From an uncultured Succinivibrionaceae bacterium (GTDB lineage Bacteria > Pseudomonadota > Gammaproteobacteria > Enterobacterales > Succinivibrionaceae), in assembly GCA_944390105.1 (NCBI GenBank), contig CALXOV010000020.1, positions 1 through 43,801 on the forward strand: 43,801 nt of DNA, read 5' to 3'. Shown here one piece after another: positions 23,308 through 32,807 of the stretch (the first letter of the stretch is position 1; each line of letters begins with the position of its first letter). Both the position numbers and the translations under genes were made by a program. Below the pieces are notes generated by a model. The model searched no databases. It was not told where the DNA came from and saw nothing but the letters and a program-made list of their open reading frames with translations.

Positions 23308-25404
23308 TTAGTAGCGATTAATATTCTTATGCCCATAAGCGCGTAGCAGACTTGGAATATCAAGAATGAGCGCAATGCCGCCATCCGAGGTCACAGTCGC
23401 ACCTGCCATGCCCGGAGTATGGCGCAACACATTATCTAAAGGCTTAATGACAACTTCTTCCTGCCCTATCAACTCATCAACGATAAAGCCAACTAACTGC
23501 ACCGCACTGACCTGCACTAGCACAATATGGGCTTTATCCTTTAAGTATTCGTCAATTGAGCAGTTCTCAAACCACTGCTTTAAGAAGAACAGCGGTACCG
23601 CTTTATCGCGGATCACAATGGTGTTCAAACCATCGACATTGCGCATGCTATCAAGACTTAAGTAGAAAATTTCCGATACCGAGGTCAAAGGTAGCGCAAA
23701 GGTACGGCCGGACACTCCCACCATCAAGGTCGGCAGAATCGCCAAGGTCAGCGGAACGCGGATCTCAATAGTCGTACCCTGACCATACTTAGAAATGACC
23801 CGTACCTGTCCGTTGAGTTTGGCGATATTGGTCTTTACCACATCCATGCCCACACCGCGACCTGAAATGTCGGTTACGACGCTATTGGTCGAAAAGCCCG
23901 GAGCAAAAATCAAATTCAGCGCATCATCATCAGACAAACGCGAGGCCGTTTCTTCATCAATCACGCCCTTGCGGATAGCCGCCTGCTTTAAGGCATTAGG
24001 GTCCATGCCCTGCCCATCATCACTGATGCGCAGCAGAATATGATCACCCTGCTGAGCTGCTGCTAAAGTCACCACACCGGTTTCGTTTTTACCGGCACGC
24101 ACGCGCTCATCCGGCATTTCAATACCGTGATCGCAGCAGTTACGCACCATATGCACCATTGGATCGGCCAAGGCATCAACTAAGTTCTTGTCAAGCTCCG
24201 TGTCCTCGCCTTCCATGCGCAACTCAATCTTTTTATTGAGCTTACGCGCCAAATCACGAACCACGCGCGGGAAACGGCCAAACACTTTCTTAATCGGCTG
24301 CATGCGCGTCTTCATCACCGCGCCCTGCAGATCGGCCGTCACCACATCCAGATTCGCAATAACCTTGGACATTTCCTGATCAGAGCGATGCGAAGCAATT
24401 GACAGCAGACGGTTGCGCACCAAGACCAGCTCGCCGACCATATTCATAATGTCATCAAGCACCTGCGTATCCACACGCACCGTGGTCTCAGCAATACTCT
24501 CAGGCCCTCCGCTCGCCGGCTTATGTTCACGTCCGGCACTGCCGCCATTTCCACCGCTGCCAACTGCAGCTCCCGACTCTGCCGAGCTGGCCGGCACCGG
24601 TACTGTAGGTGCGATCTGCGCAGCTGCCTGAGCTGCGGCATTGGCTTTATCAAATTCTTCTTGGGTGGCAACCTTGAGTTCGCGCTGTTGCTTTTCATCC
24701 TGATGCTTTTTAGCATCTGCCAACAACTTGTCAAAGTCGGCATCAATGTCATCGCTCTGTGCCGGCTTTTCAGGCTGCTCAGCGCTGCCCTGCAGGGCTA
24801 AATCATGCGCAGATCCTGGCGCATTTCCCTTACCGTGAAGTTGATCGAGCAAAGCCTCAAATTCATCTTCGGTAATATCGTCAATGGAACCGCTGTCATC
24901 AATCGGCGGATCCTGTTTGACTGAGACGGCAGTCGGTGCAGCTTCAGGCATCGGCGCTGGGGCAGGTTCAGGTTTGGGAGCAGCTGCAGGGGTCGGAGCC
25001 GCGACCGGAGCTGACGGTGCCTCAATTTTGCCTTCGGCAATGGCATGCAATCTATCAATCAGATCTTGCGGCGCCGCTTCAAGCGGTTCGCGATTCTGTA
25101 CCTGAGCAAACAGGCGCGTAATTTCATCATAAGCGGCGAGAATGGCGTCCATTAAGCCGGGATTCATCGCTATCTTGCCGTTGCGCAGCATGTCAAACAC
25201 GCTTTCAGCCGCATGACAGATCTCAACAAGCTCCGTTAAATTTAAAAATCCGGCACCGCCTTTAACCGTATGGAAACTGCGGAAAATGGCGTTGAGCAAA
25301 TCTTTATCATCCGGCGTCTTTTCGATCTGCACCAGCTGTTCATCGAGCTTTTCGATGATCTCTCCGGCTTCTACCAGAAAGTCTTGTAGAATTTCCTCAT
25401 CCAT
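23308..25404 (-). CDS. cheA: chemotaxis histidine kinase CheA
   Basis: 698 residues. P1 phosphotransfer domain with His45 in FRSFHTVKGGAGFL; a long Ala/Pro-rich linker containing an acidic patch (DDITEDEFEALLDQLHGKG) in the P2 region; P3 dimer helices; P4 kinase with VHMVRNCCDHGIEMPDER, DDGQGMD and GRGVGMDVVKTN; and a C-terminal CheW-like P5. Phosphorylates CheY and CheB. All catalytic motifs are intact. The linker is low-complexity, and short plus-strand frames there are artefacts of composition. Confidence 0.96.
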   Translation of the reverse strand: MDEEILQDFLVEAGEIIEKLDEQLVQIEKTPDDKDLLNAIFRSFHTVKGGAGFLNLTELVEICHAAESVFDMLRNGKIAMNPGLMDAILAAYDEITRLFAQVQNREPLEAAPQDLIDRLHAIAEGKIEAPSAPVAAPTPAAAPKPEPAPAPMPEAAPTAVSVKQDPPIDDSGSIDDITEDEFEALLDQLHGKGNAPGSAHDLALQGSAEQPEKPAQSDDIDADFDKLLADAKKHQDEKQQRELKVATQEEFDKANAAAQAAAQIAPTVPVPASSAESGAAVGSGGNGGSAGREHKPASGGPESIAETTVRVDTQVLDDIMNMVGELVLVRNRLLSIASHRSDQEMSKVIANLDVVTADLQGAVMKTRMQPIKKVFGRFPRVVRDLARKLNKKIELRMEGEDTELDKNLVDALADPMVHMVRNCCDHGIEMPDERVRAGKNETGVVTLAAAQQGDHILLRISDDGQGMDPNALKQAAIRKGVIDEETASRLSDDDALNLIFAPGFSTNSVVTDISGRGVGMDVVKTNIAKLNGQVRVISKYGQGTTIEIRVPLTLAILPTLMVGVSGRTFALPLTSVSEIFYLSLDSMRNVDGLNTIVIRDKAVPLFFLKQWFENCSIDEYLKDKAHIVLVQVSAVQLVGFIVDELIGQEEVVIKPLDNVLRHTPGMAGATVTSDGGIALILDIPSLLRAYGHKNINRY

Positions 25405-25418
25405 AATCCTCTCCCCTG

Positions 25419-26222
25419 TTAAAAGCCGAGGCTGGCTAACAGATCATCCACATCATCCTGCGAGGCCATAACTTTGCCGGTCCCCAGCATGGAGTCAGTT
25501 GCCGGGCCCTGGGCCTCCAACGACTTCTTCACCTGCTCCGCTTCACTGATAAGCTTATCATTTTGCTTCTTTAGCTGCGGATTGATGCCTTCAATGCGCC
25601 CGAAGGACACCAAGAACTTAACCAGCTCATCCTCAACTTCGGTCACTAGCGCTATGACTTTTTGAATCATCTGCCCCGTCAAATCCTGATAATCCTGCGC
25701 CATCAGAATTTCATTGAGCTGCGAGGACAGCACATCTACATTTTCCTTAGTCTGGGTCAGAAGCTCATCAATTTGATGGCATAAGGTGACAAACTCAAAG
25801 CGATCAATGCGTCCGTGCATCAGACGGTCCCACATCGGCATTAAATTTTCAATTGAAGTAGTCAGATTGCGCACTAACGGCGTACAGGCATCTACCGCAT
25901 CTAAAGTACGATTCGCCGCCTTATCCGTCATCTTAATGATGTAGCGCAGACGCTCAGAGGCGTCTGGAATTTCAACGTCAGCAATATCACGCAAACGCGG
26001 ATCTTCGGCAAAGGAGCGAATTGCCTCATGCAGATCACGCGTCAGCGTTCCCACCTCATTGTAGATGTTTGGCTCGCAACGGCGCATCAACGTAATAAAC
26101 TTGCTGTCAGCCTCTTCCTGCATACCGGCCTCAAGCAGCATCACCAACTCACGGGCTTCATCTAAAGCAATCAACGGTCCCTTAGTGTTGGCTGCGTTAT
26201 TAGTTTCAGTTTGCATTTCCAT
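25419..26222 (-). CDS. cheZ: CheY-P phosphatase CheZ
   Basis: 267 residues. The central long hairpin of helices ends in the phosphatase motif EILMAQDYQDLTGQMIQKV; Asp180 and Gln184 correspond to the active-site Asp143 and Gln147 of E. coli. The last residues (QDDVDDLLASLGF) form the CheY-binding amphipathic helix. CheZ is a mark of beta- and gamma-proteobacterial chemotaxis systems. It lies between cheY and cheA. Confidence 0.95.
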   Translation of the reverse strand: MEMQTETNNAANTKGPLIALDEARELVMLLEAGMQEEADSKFITLMRRCEPNIYNEVGTLTRDLHEAIRSFAEDPRLRDIADVEIPDASERLRYIIKMTDKAANRTLDAVDACTPLVRNLTTSIENLMPMWDRLMHGRIDRFEFVTLCHQIDELLTQTKENVDVLSSQLNEILMAQDYQDLTGQMIQKVIALVTEVEDELVKFLVSFGRIEGINPQLKKQNDKLISEAEQVKKSLEAQGPATDSMLGTGKVMASQDDVDDLLASLGF

Positions 26223-26245
26223 GAAGACACCCTCTGCAGGCTGAA

Positions 26246-26632
26246 TCAGCCGTCAATACGCTCAAAAATCTTATCAAGCTTTTCTTTGAGTGTTGCCGCG
26301 GTAAATGGTTTAACGATATAGCCATTAACTCCAGCTTTGGCCGCTTCAATGATCTGTTCACGCTTGGCCTCTGCCGTCACCATCAAAACCGGCAGCGAGC
26401 GCAGCTTAGGATTGGCGCGGATGGCTTTGAGCAGATCAATTCCCTGCATGATCGGCATGTTCCAGTCCGTAATCACAAACTGAAAATCTCCCGACTCCAG
26501 CATCGGCAGAGCTGTTGAGCCGTCATCCGCCTCATGGGTATTGTTGTATCCCAAATCTCTCAGCAGGTTTTTAATAATGCGACGCATCGTTGAGAAATCG
26601 TCGACAATCAAAATCTTGACGTTCTTATTCAA
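26246..26632 (-). CDS. cheY: chemotaxis response regulator CheY
   Basis: A 128-residue single receiver domain: [23 protein letters not shown], phospho-acceptor Asp56 in [16 protein letters not shown] (Thr), and GYIVKPFT (Lys). Phosphorylated CheY binds the flagellar switch. The gene is close downstream of fliA, in the operon order fliA-cheY-cheZ-cheA-cheB. Confidence 0.97.
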   Translation of the reverse strand: MNKNVKILIVDDFSTMRRIIKNLLRDLGYNNTHEADDGSTALPMLESGDFQFVITDWNMPIMQGIDLLKAIRANPKLRSLPVLMVTAEAKREQIIEAAKAGVNGYIVKPFTAATLKEKLDKIFERIDG

Positions 26633-26654
26633 GATCGTGCTCCTTTTTTCATTT

Positions 26655-27392
26655 TCAATTGCGCCAGTCTCTTAGCATGCTACGCAGCCGCGCCATGGCC
26701 TGCGACATGATCTGGCAGACGCGCGATTCAGATAAATCCAAAACGGCGCCAATTTCTCGCAAGTTGAGCTCTTCATCATAATAAAAAGCTAAAACTTGCT
26801 GCTCGCGCTGCGGCAATTTTGCAATCGCCTGCGCCAATGAGCGCTTAAATTCTGCCGATGCCAGCAGATTAAACAGCTTATCGTCCCGATGATCGCTACT
26901 GTCACCGATTACATCATCATCAATGCCCAGATCTTCAATCCCCACCATCTGTGAAGAAGAAGATTCCAATAGCATTTGATAATATTTTTCCAAGCTTACT
27001 TTTAATTCGGCAGCAATCTCACTGTCTTTAGGCTCACGGCCTAATTTGTGTGACAACGCCGACATTGCATCGGAAATTTGGCGTGAACTTTGATGCACGG
27101 AACGCGGAGCCCATGAGCCACGGCGCATTTCATCAATCATCGCGCCGCGCACGCGAATAGTTGCATAGGTTTCAAATACCGCGCCATGCCCTTCTTCAAA
27201 ATGCGTAATCGCATCCATCAGCCCAAGCATTCCGGCTTGAATGAGATCGTCCAGTTCCACGGAAGCTGGCAGACGCGCCTTCAAATGCAATGCAATGCGC
27301 TTAACCAGCGGAGCGTACTGCTCCACCCGTTGCGATAAGGCATCGCGCTTCTGCACCATGTATGCTTGTGCGCCTGTTTTCATTGCTGCCAT
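26655..27392 (-). CDS. fliA: flagellar sigma factor 28 (FliA)
   Basis: 245 residues with sigma-70 regions 2 ([37 protein letters not shown], then [18 protein letters not shown]), 3 ([17 protein letters not shown]) and 4 ([45 protein letters not shown]). It directs transcription of late flagellar and chemotaxis genes. ATG 27392 or the in-frame ATG at 27383 (MKTGAQAYM) could be the start. The 220-bp gap upstream (27393-27612) is very AT-rich and holds no gene I can see. Confidence 0.95.
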   Translation of the reverse strand: MAAMKTGAQAYMVQKRDALSQRVEQYAPLVKRIALHLKARLPASVELDDLIQAGMLGLMDAITHFEEGHGAVFETYATIRVRGAMIDEMRRGSWAPRSVHQSSRQISDAMSALSHKLGREPKDSEIAAELKVSLEKYYQMLLESSSSQMVGIEDLGIDDDVIGDSSDHRDDKLFNLLASAEFKRSLAQAIAKLPQREQQVLAFYYDEELNLREIGAVLDLSESRVCQIMSQAMARLRSMLRDWRN

Positions 27393-27612
27393 GAAAAAAA
27401 ATTCACTGTTGTTAAAATTTACTGCAGTCTACGTGCCATCTGCAGGCTTTTTTATGAAAATATAGCACAAAACCTTGATTTGTCCATATTTTATATGGAA
27501 GCTTTGCCCCGGCTTTTAAAATTTTTATTTTTAAAAATCAAAATGTAAGCCAACAAAATTGACTTTAAACTCTCCGTTGCTCCATTAAAAGTGTGAGACA
27601 GATCAGTAAGAC

Positions 27613-28452
27613 TCAGCTTTCTGCTGCCGTACTGCGAGCAATCAGGTTTTCAACAAAAAACTCCAAATGACCGCCCGCCACATCCGGCACCGGCCAGCTC
27701 AAAACTCGGGTAGCTAACGCTTTAAACGCAATTGCAGCCGGAGACTGCGGGAACAGATCCACCACACAGGAGCGCTGACGAATCGCTTTTTTCATATTAG
27801 GATCGGCAGGGATGCAAGACACCAGCTCCAGCGTAACATCTAAAAAGCGATCGGTTACCTTCACTAATTTGGAAAACATCAGCTTGCCTTCTTCGAGGCT
27901 GTGCACCTGATTGGCGATGATTTTAAATTTTTGTACGGCGTAATCTTTCTGCAACACTTTCATCTGTGCATAGGCATCGGCCACCGAGGTAGGCTCATTG
28001 CATACTACCATCAGCACATCCTGCGCCGCACGGGCAAAGGACAGCACCATATTAGAAATACCGGCAGCAGTATCGACAATAAGAAAATCAATGTCCTCAT
28101 CTAAGCTGGAAAAAGCGCGAATCAGACCGGCATGCTGATCTACCGACAACTCCGCCATCTCCTTGAGACCGGATGCCGCCGGCACAATGCGCAGTCCTTG
28201 TGGACCGTCTTTAATAATGTCGGCAAGCTCACACTCGCCGCGTAACACATGGCCTAAATTCTTATCGACTTTAAGTCCGAGCATAACATCGATATTAGCC
28301 AGCCCTAAATCGGCGTCAAAGAGCATCACATGCTTATTAAGTCGGCATAAAGCTACCGCTAAATTCAAAGAAACACTGGATTTGCCGACGCCGCCCTTAC
28401 CTCCGGTAACTGTAATAACTTTAACTTTGCGGCTGCGTTGTATTGCGCTCAT
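27613..28452 (-). CDS. flhG: flagellar number regulator FlhG (FleN), MinD-like ATPase
   Basis: 279 residues, a MinD/ParA-family ATPase: deviant Walker A VTGGKGGVGKSSVSLNLAVALC, MLFDADLGLANIDVMLGL, FLIVDTAAGISNMVLSFA. It works against FlhF to limit flagellar number at the pole. It starts 25 bp after flhF ends, consistent with cotranscription. Confidence 0.94.
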   Translation of the reverse strand: MSAIQRSRKVKVITVTGGKGGVGKSSVSLNLAVALCRLNKHVMLFDADLGLANIDVMLGLKVDKNLGHVLRGECELADIIKDGPQGLRIVPAASGLKEMAELSVDQHAGLIRAFSSLDEDIDFLIVDTAAGISNMVLSFARAAQDVLMVVCNEPTSVADAYAQMKVLQKDYAVQKFKIIANQVHSLEEGKLMFSKLVKVTDRFLDVTLELVSCIPADPNMKKAIRQRSCVVDLFPQSPAAIAFKALATRVLSWPVPDVAGGHLEFFVENLIARSTAAES

Positions 28453-28477
28453 GCTTCTTCCTTAATGCTTTTTATCT

Positions 28478-29971
28478 TCAGCTTAACGCGCTTTTGACTG
28501 CATCATCCTCTACGCAGGAGAGCGCCTTAAGCGCGATGCTGCGTGCATCCGGCACGGTTAAATCTTCCGGGACACGCTGTCCGTCCGTGATGTAGCACAG
28601 CTTCAATTTTTCTTTAATTGTCAGGGACAGCGCATCCCCTAAATTCGCACTTTCATCGAGCTTAGTCAGAATTAAGCCTGACAGCTTAAGCTCAGCAAAA
28701 TGCTGATAAGCCTGCCGCAGCGCGCGATATTGCGCGGTAGCAGGCAGCACCAGATAATGCCGCAGCTGCAACGATGACTGCAGCTTGAGCTGTGCAAGTT
28801 GCGTGCCAAAGCGCTGATCTCGCAAGCCAACCCCCGCAGTATCAATCAATACCAGACTTTTATCGCGCAGTGTGTACAAAAGCTCTGGCAGTTCCGTCAG
28901 CGTTTTGACGGCAAAAGCGGCACAGCCCATAATGCGTCCGTACGTTTTTACCTGTTCCACGGCACCGATACGGAAATGATCAGCAGTAACCAACGCCACC
29001 TGCTCCGGGCCATAGCGCATCACAAAGCGCGCAGCCAATTTAGCCAGGGTAGTGGTCTTGCCGACCCCTGCAGGGCCAATCAGCACTGCAACCCCTCCCT
29101 GCTGCACCAGCTCATCTTGCCCCACTGCCAAGCGCTTTTCTATAATTGAAGCCAGTTCCCGCCACGCAAAATTAAACGAGGCGTCTGCACTGATGCCGCT
29201 GCTAAATTCATCTGCTAAATCAGTTATAAAGCCTGCTGACTGTAGCAACTTTGCGACCATAGCCTTAACCGGCTCCGCACGTTCTCGGCTTTGCGACAAA
29301 AGACCGGCTAATTCAAACTGCAGCAGTCTGCGGATCTGCGCCATTTCATCCTGCATTTTGGCCAAAGCGTCATCCGTCGTCGGATTGCGCTCCGCCCCTG
29401 CACTCTCAGCATAGCTTGCCATGCCATGAGTCTTAAGCTGCTCATCACGTTGCAGCCGCTCCTTAGTTTTAGCAAACATTGCCGCCAAGCCTTCCTGCTC
29501 AGCAAGAGACTTAGGAGGAGGTTCCCGCGATATGCTCGCAGCATTTCCCTGCGCTTTAGCTGCGGCTTTAACCTCAGTCTCAACCGTGCGGTGTGCTCGC
29601 TGCAACAGCGCAGCTAAGCTGGTAGCAAAATCTTCAGACGAACTATTTTTGTCGGATTTTTGACGCTCAACTCCCGCTGCGGAAGCCGGCACGGCAGATC
29701 TTCCCGATAGAGAGACCTCATCATCCCCCAAGTCGCGTTCAATCCGCTCCGCTTCAGTCATTATTTTGGCGGATGAAGCCACCGAAGCGGCTGCACGACG
29801 TTTTTCTGCCAAATTTTTGACAGACGGGATGTCGCCCTCTATACCGGCTACAATCTCCACTCCGTCAGCCACGCGCTTGTTGGACATGATGACGGCATCC
29901 GGGCCCAGCTCTTCCTTAATCAAGCTGAGCGCCGTACGCATATCGCGGGCGGTAAAGCGTTTGAGCTGCAT
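28478..29971 (-). CDS. flhF: flagellar biosynthesis GTPase FlhF (SRP-like)
   Basis: 497 residues. N-terminal B domain (MQLKRFTARDMRTALSLIKEELGPDAVIMSNKRV), a variable charged middle, and an SRP-type GTPase domain with VLIGPAGVGKTTTLAKLAARF, VALVTADHFRIGAVEQVKTY, VLIDTAGVGLRDQRF, and LILTKLDESANLGDALSL. It marks the cell pole for flagellum assembly. The gene is followed by flhG and lies about 180 bp after flhA. Confidence 0.95.
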   Translation of the reverse strand: MQLKRFTARDMRTALSLIKEELGPDAVIMSNKRVADGVEIVAGIEGDIPSVKNLAEKRRAAASVASSAKIMTEAERIERDLGDDEVSLSGRSAVPASAAGVERQKSDKNSSSEDFATSLAALLQRAHRTVETEVKAAAKAQGNAASISREPPPKSLAEQEGLAAMFAKTKERLQRDEQLKTHGMASYAESAGAERNPTTDDALAKMQDEMAQIRRLLQFELAGLLSQSRERAEPVKAMVAKLLQSAGFITDLADEFSSGISADASFNFAWRELASIIEKRLAVGQDELVQQGGVAVLIGPAGVGKTTTLAKLAARFVMRYGPEQVALVTADHFRIGAVEQVKTYGRIMGCAAFAVKTLTELPELLYTLRDKSLVLIDTAGVGLRDQRFGTQLAQLKLQSSLQLRHYLVLPATAQYRALRQAYQHFAELKLSGLILTKLDESANLGDALSLTIKEKLKLCYITDGQRVPEDLTVPDARSIALKALSCVEDDAVKSALS

Positions 29972-30153
29972 GTTATATTCCTGTTGTTCATCTGCATATG
30001 CATTCAGGCATATGTCCTGCCTGCTGCTGCAAGGCTTGTGCCATCTGCCGCAGCAGATGACTTGCTGAGCTTGCCTGCATATTTAAAAAGATTGTAGCTT
30101 ATTTGCCGAGGTCCTGCCGGCGCTTTCACGGCAGCGAACACTCTTTATACAAT

Positions 30154-32361
30154 TTAGGCAGAGCCTAACTGTGCATTTTGATTGCCCACCACCGCCACGA
30201 TCTTAATCTGCTTATCATCCGGAATTTCCTGATACGACAGGACTCGCAGCCCCGGAATAGTATTTTTGACAAAACGCGACAGCGTTGAGCGCAAAATGCC
30301 TGAAGTCAGTAAAATAGCCGGTTCGCCGGCCATTTCCTGATTGGCCGTAGCATCATACAGCGATTTTTGCAAACGATCGGCCAAACCCGGTTCAATGCCA
30401 ATACCATTGGCCCCACCGGTTTCTAACGACTTATGTAATACTTTTTCCAGATCCGGCGCCAAAGTGATAACGGGGATCAGCGAGGCACCACCGCAGATAT
30501 CCTGCAAAATCAGCCGGCGCAGGCCAATGCGGCAGGCGGCGGTCAGCACCTCCGGATCCTGCGATTTAGGCGCATATTCCACTAAGGTCTCCAAGATAGT
30601 GCGCATATCACGTACCGGCACGCCTTCGTGCAACAGATTCTGCATGATCTTAGTTAAAAGTCCCAAACTTACCACACCGGGAACCAAGCCGTTGACAAGC
30701 TTAGGCTGCACCCGCGCCACGATATCAAGAATGTTCTGCACTTCTTCCTGACCTAAAAGCGCGGCACAGTTGTTGGCTAAGATCTGAGATAAATGCGTGG
30801 CAATCACTGTCGCACAGTCGACCACTGTATAACCAAGTCCCAAGGCTTTATCGTTATCGCTTTTAGCAATCCATACTGCATCAAGGCCAAAGGCCGGATC
30901 TTTGGTTTTAACGCCGTTAATATCGCCAAATACCTGCCCCGGGTTAATCGCTAAATCGCGATCGGGCTGAATTTCCGCCTCCCCGAAAGTGACCCCCAAC
31001 AGCGTAATGCGATAGAAATTAGGCCCTAAATCTAAATTATCGCGAATATGCACCGGCGGAATCAAAAAGCCTAAATCCTGCGACAACTTTTTACGTACGC
31101 CTTTAACGCGCCCCAACAATTCACCGTTCTGCGCTTTATCCACCAAAGGGATCAGACGATACCCCACCTCAAGACCGATAACATCTACTTCCGAGACATC
31201 ATCCCAAGACAGCTCCTTCTGTTCGGGAGTCGGCAGCGCATTATCCTTAAGCTCGGGCTTAATGACCGTCTGCTCAGCCTTTTTGCGGCGATAGGCTGCA
31301 TAACGTCCGACCGCAGCGGCTATCAGAGCCAGCGTTAAGAAGGCAAAGGTCGGCATCCCCGGCACAATGCCCATCACAAAGAGCACCGCAGCGACAATAT
31401 AGAGCGTCTTAGGCTCAGCAAACAGCTCACCTACCACCTGCTGGCCCATTTCTTTTTCGGTACCAGTCTGCCGTGTGACGATAATCGCTGAAGCCACCGA
31501 TAACAGCAACGAAGGGATCTGCGCCACCAAACCGTCGCCAATAGTCAAAATCGTATAAATGCGTGCGCTTTCGGACAAGGGCAGTCCATGCTGCAGTGTT
31601 CCGATAATGATGCCGCCCACGATATTAATAATGAGAATTAACAGCCCCGCAATCGCATCGCCTTTGACGAATTTAGAAGCACCATCCATCGAGCCATAGA
31701 AATCCGCCTCGCGCGTTACCTCCTGACGGCGTTCTTTAGCCTGTTCCTGATTGATAAGTCCGGCATTTAAATCCGCATCAATGGCCATCTGTTTGCCTGG
31801 CATGGCATCTAAGGTAAAACGAGCGGTTACCTCAGAAATACGTCCCGCGCCCTTGGTGACCACCACGAAATTGATAATCATCAAAATCGCAAATACGATG
31901 ATGCCGACCACGTAACTGCCGCCCATCACCACATTGCCAAAAGATTCAATCACATGCCCTGCCGCGGCGGTACCCTCCTGGCCATGAATCAAAATCACAC
32001 GAGTGGAGGCAACATTCAGCGACAAGCGCAAAATGGTGGTCAGCAGTAACACGGTCGGAAAAGATCCGAAATCCAACGGTCGCTTGGCGTAAATGGCCAC
32101 CAGCAGCACCACCATAGATAGGGAAATGTTGAAGGAAAACAGCAAATCCAGCAACAGCGGCGGCATCGGTAGCGTGATCATGGCCAAGCAGGCCAAGACC
32201 AAGATCGGAGTACCCATTTTGAGTACTGCCGCTTTACGATATGCGGTCGTACCGATCGCCAAACCCTTGGCCACCTTCGGGTTAGCTTTGGCCTTTACTA
32301 GAACATTGCTGACGGCTGCCGGCATTTTGACGCGCCGCCGCAGACTGTCAATAATCGCCAC
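30154..32361 (-). CDS. flhA: flagellar type III export component FlhA
   Basis: 735 residues, slightly longer than the ~690 usual because of a ~45-residue basic N-terminal extension ([26 protein letters not shown]). About eight membrane segments follow ([21 protein letters not shown], then [27 protein letters not shown]), the conserved cytoplasmic-loop region [36 protein letters not shown], and the cytoplasmic domain with [16 protein letters not shown]. FlhA is the export gate core that docks chaperone-substrate complexes. flhB, often its upstream neighbour, is absent here; yqcC occupies that place. Confidence 0.95.
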   Translation of the reverse strand: [735 protein letters not shown]

Positions 32362-32464
32362 TTTATCCTGCGCTTAGTATGTTGTTTTTAATAATTAAAG
32401 CATGAAAATCAATTGCTGTCTCCACGCTACAAGCAAAAAACGTACCGCAGAGACCAGTATACTA

Positions 32465-32803
32465 TCAGCGTCCAAAGCGCTCATCCAGCCGCTTGAGCAA
32501 CATAATGAGTTGTTTATGCTCATTCCAGCGCCCGCGCCATACTTCCTGCGCCATCGGCGCAGTCAGCATACGTTCAGGTAACGGTCTATCCTTGCTCATC
32601 AGCTCACGCAATCGAGCAATCAGCACGTACTCCAACCATTGCTGAAATTCCATTGTATCTAGACAAAACGGCACCGTGCTACAAAAAGCCTGCGCATCAG
32701 GACACCCCGCATCGCCTTGCCAATAACCCAAGCGGCGCAGCTCCAGCTCAATTTCATCTAAGAGCAGTGCTATACGGGTCAGCTCTTCTTCAGTTTTCAT
32801 CAT
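32465..32803 (-). CDS. yqcC: YqcC family protein
   Basis: 112 residues of the DUF446/YqcC family: LLDEIELELRRLGYWQ, then FCSTVPFCLDTMEFQQWLEYVLIARLRELMSKDRPLPERMLTAPMAQEVW, then LLKRLDERFG. In enterobacteria yqcC is next to truC (tRNA pseudouridine synthase); the protein function is not settled. Here the ATG (32803) is only 4 bp past the stop of the Cas12-like gene, so it could be read from the cas transcript, although the pairing looks accidental. A second ATG at 32800 is possible. Confidence 0.85.
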   Translation of the reverse strand: MMKTEEELTRIALLLDEIELELRRLGYWQGDAGCPDAQAFCSTVPFCLDTMEFQQWLEYVLIARLRELMSKDRPLPERMLTAPMAQEVWRGRWNEHKQLIMLLKRLDERFGR

Positions 32804-32807
32804 ATGC

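Noticed and set aside
24400-25120. Several plus-strand frames opposite cheA
   Set aside because: They arise from the Ala/Pro/Gly-rich linker composition and have no ribosome sites or recognisable domains.
27393-27612. Small ORF or RNA in the AT-rich gap before fliA
   Set aside because: Only short low-complexity frames; the CTGCAG pair with a T-run near 27423-27453 has no gene on that strand to terminate.
32465-32803. Small protein next to cas12 as a Cas2 or anti-CRISPR
   Set aside because: The sequence matches the YqcC/DUF446 family along its whole length and has no ferredoxin-fold Cas2 features.
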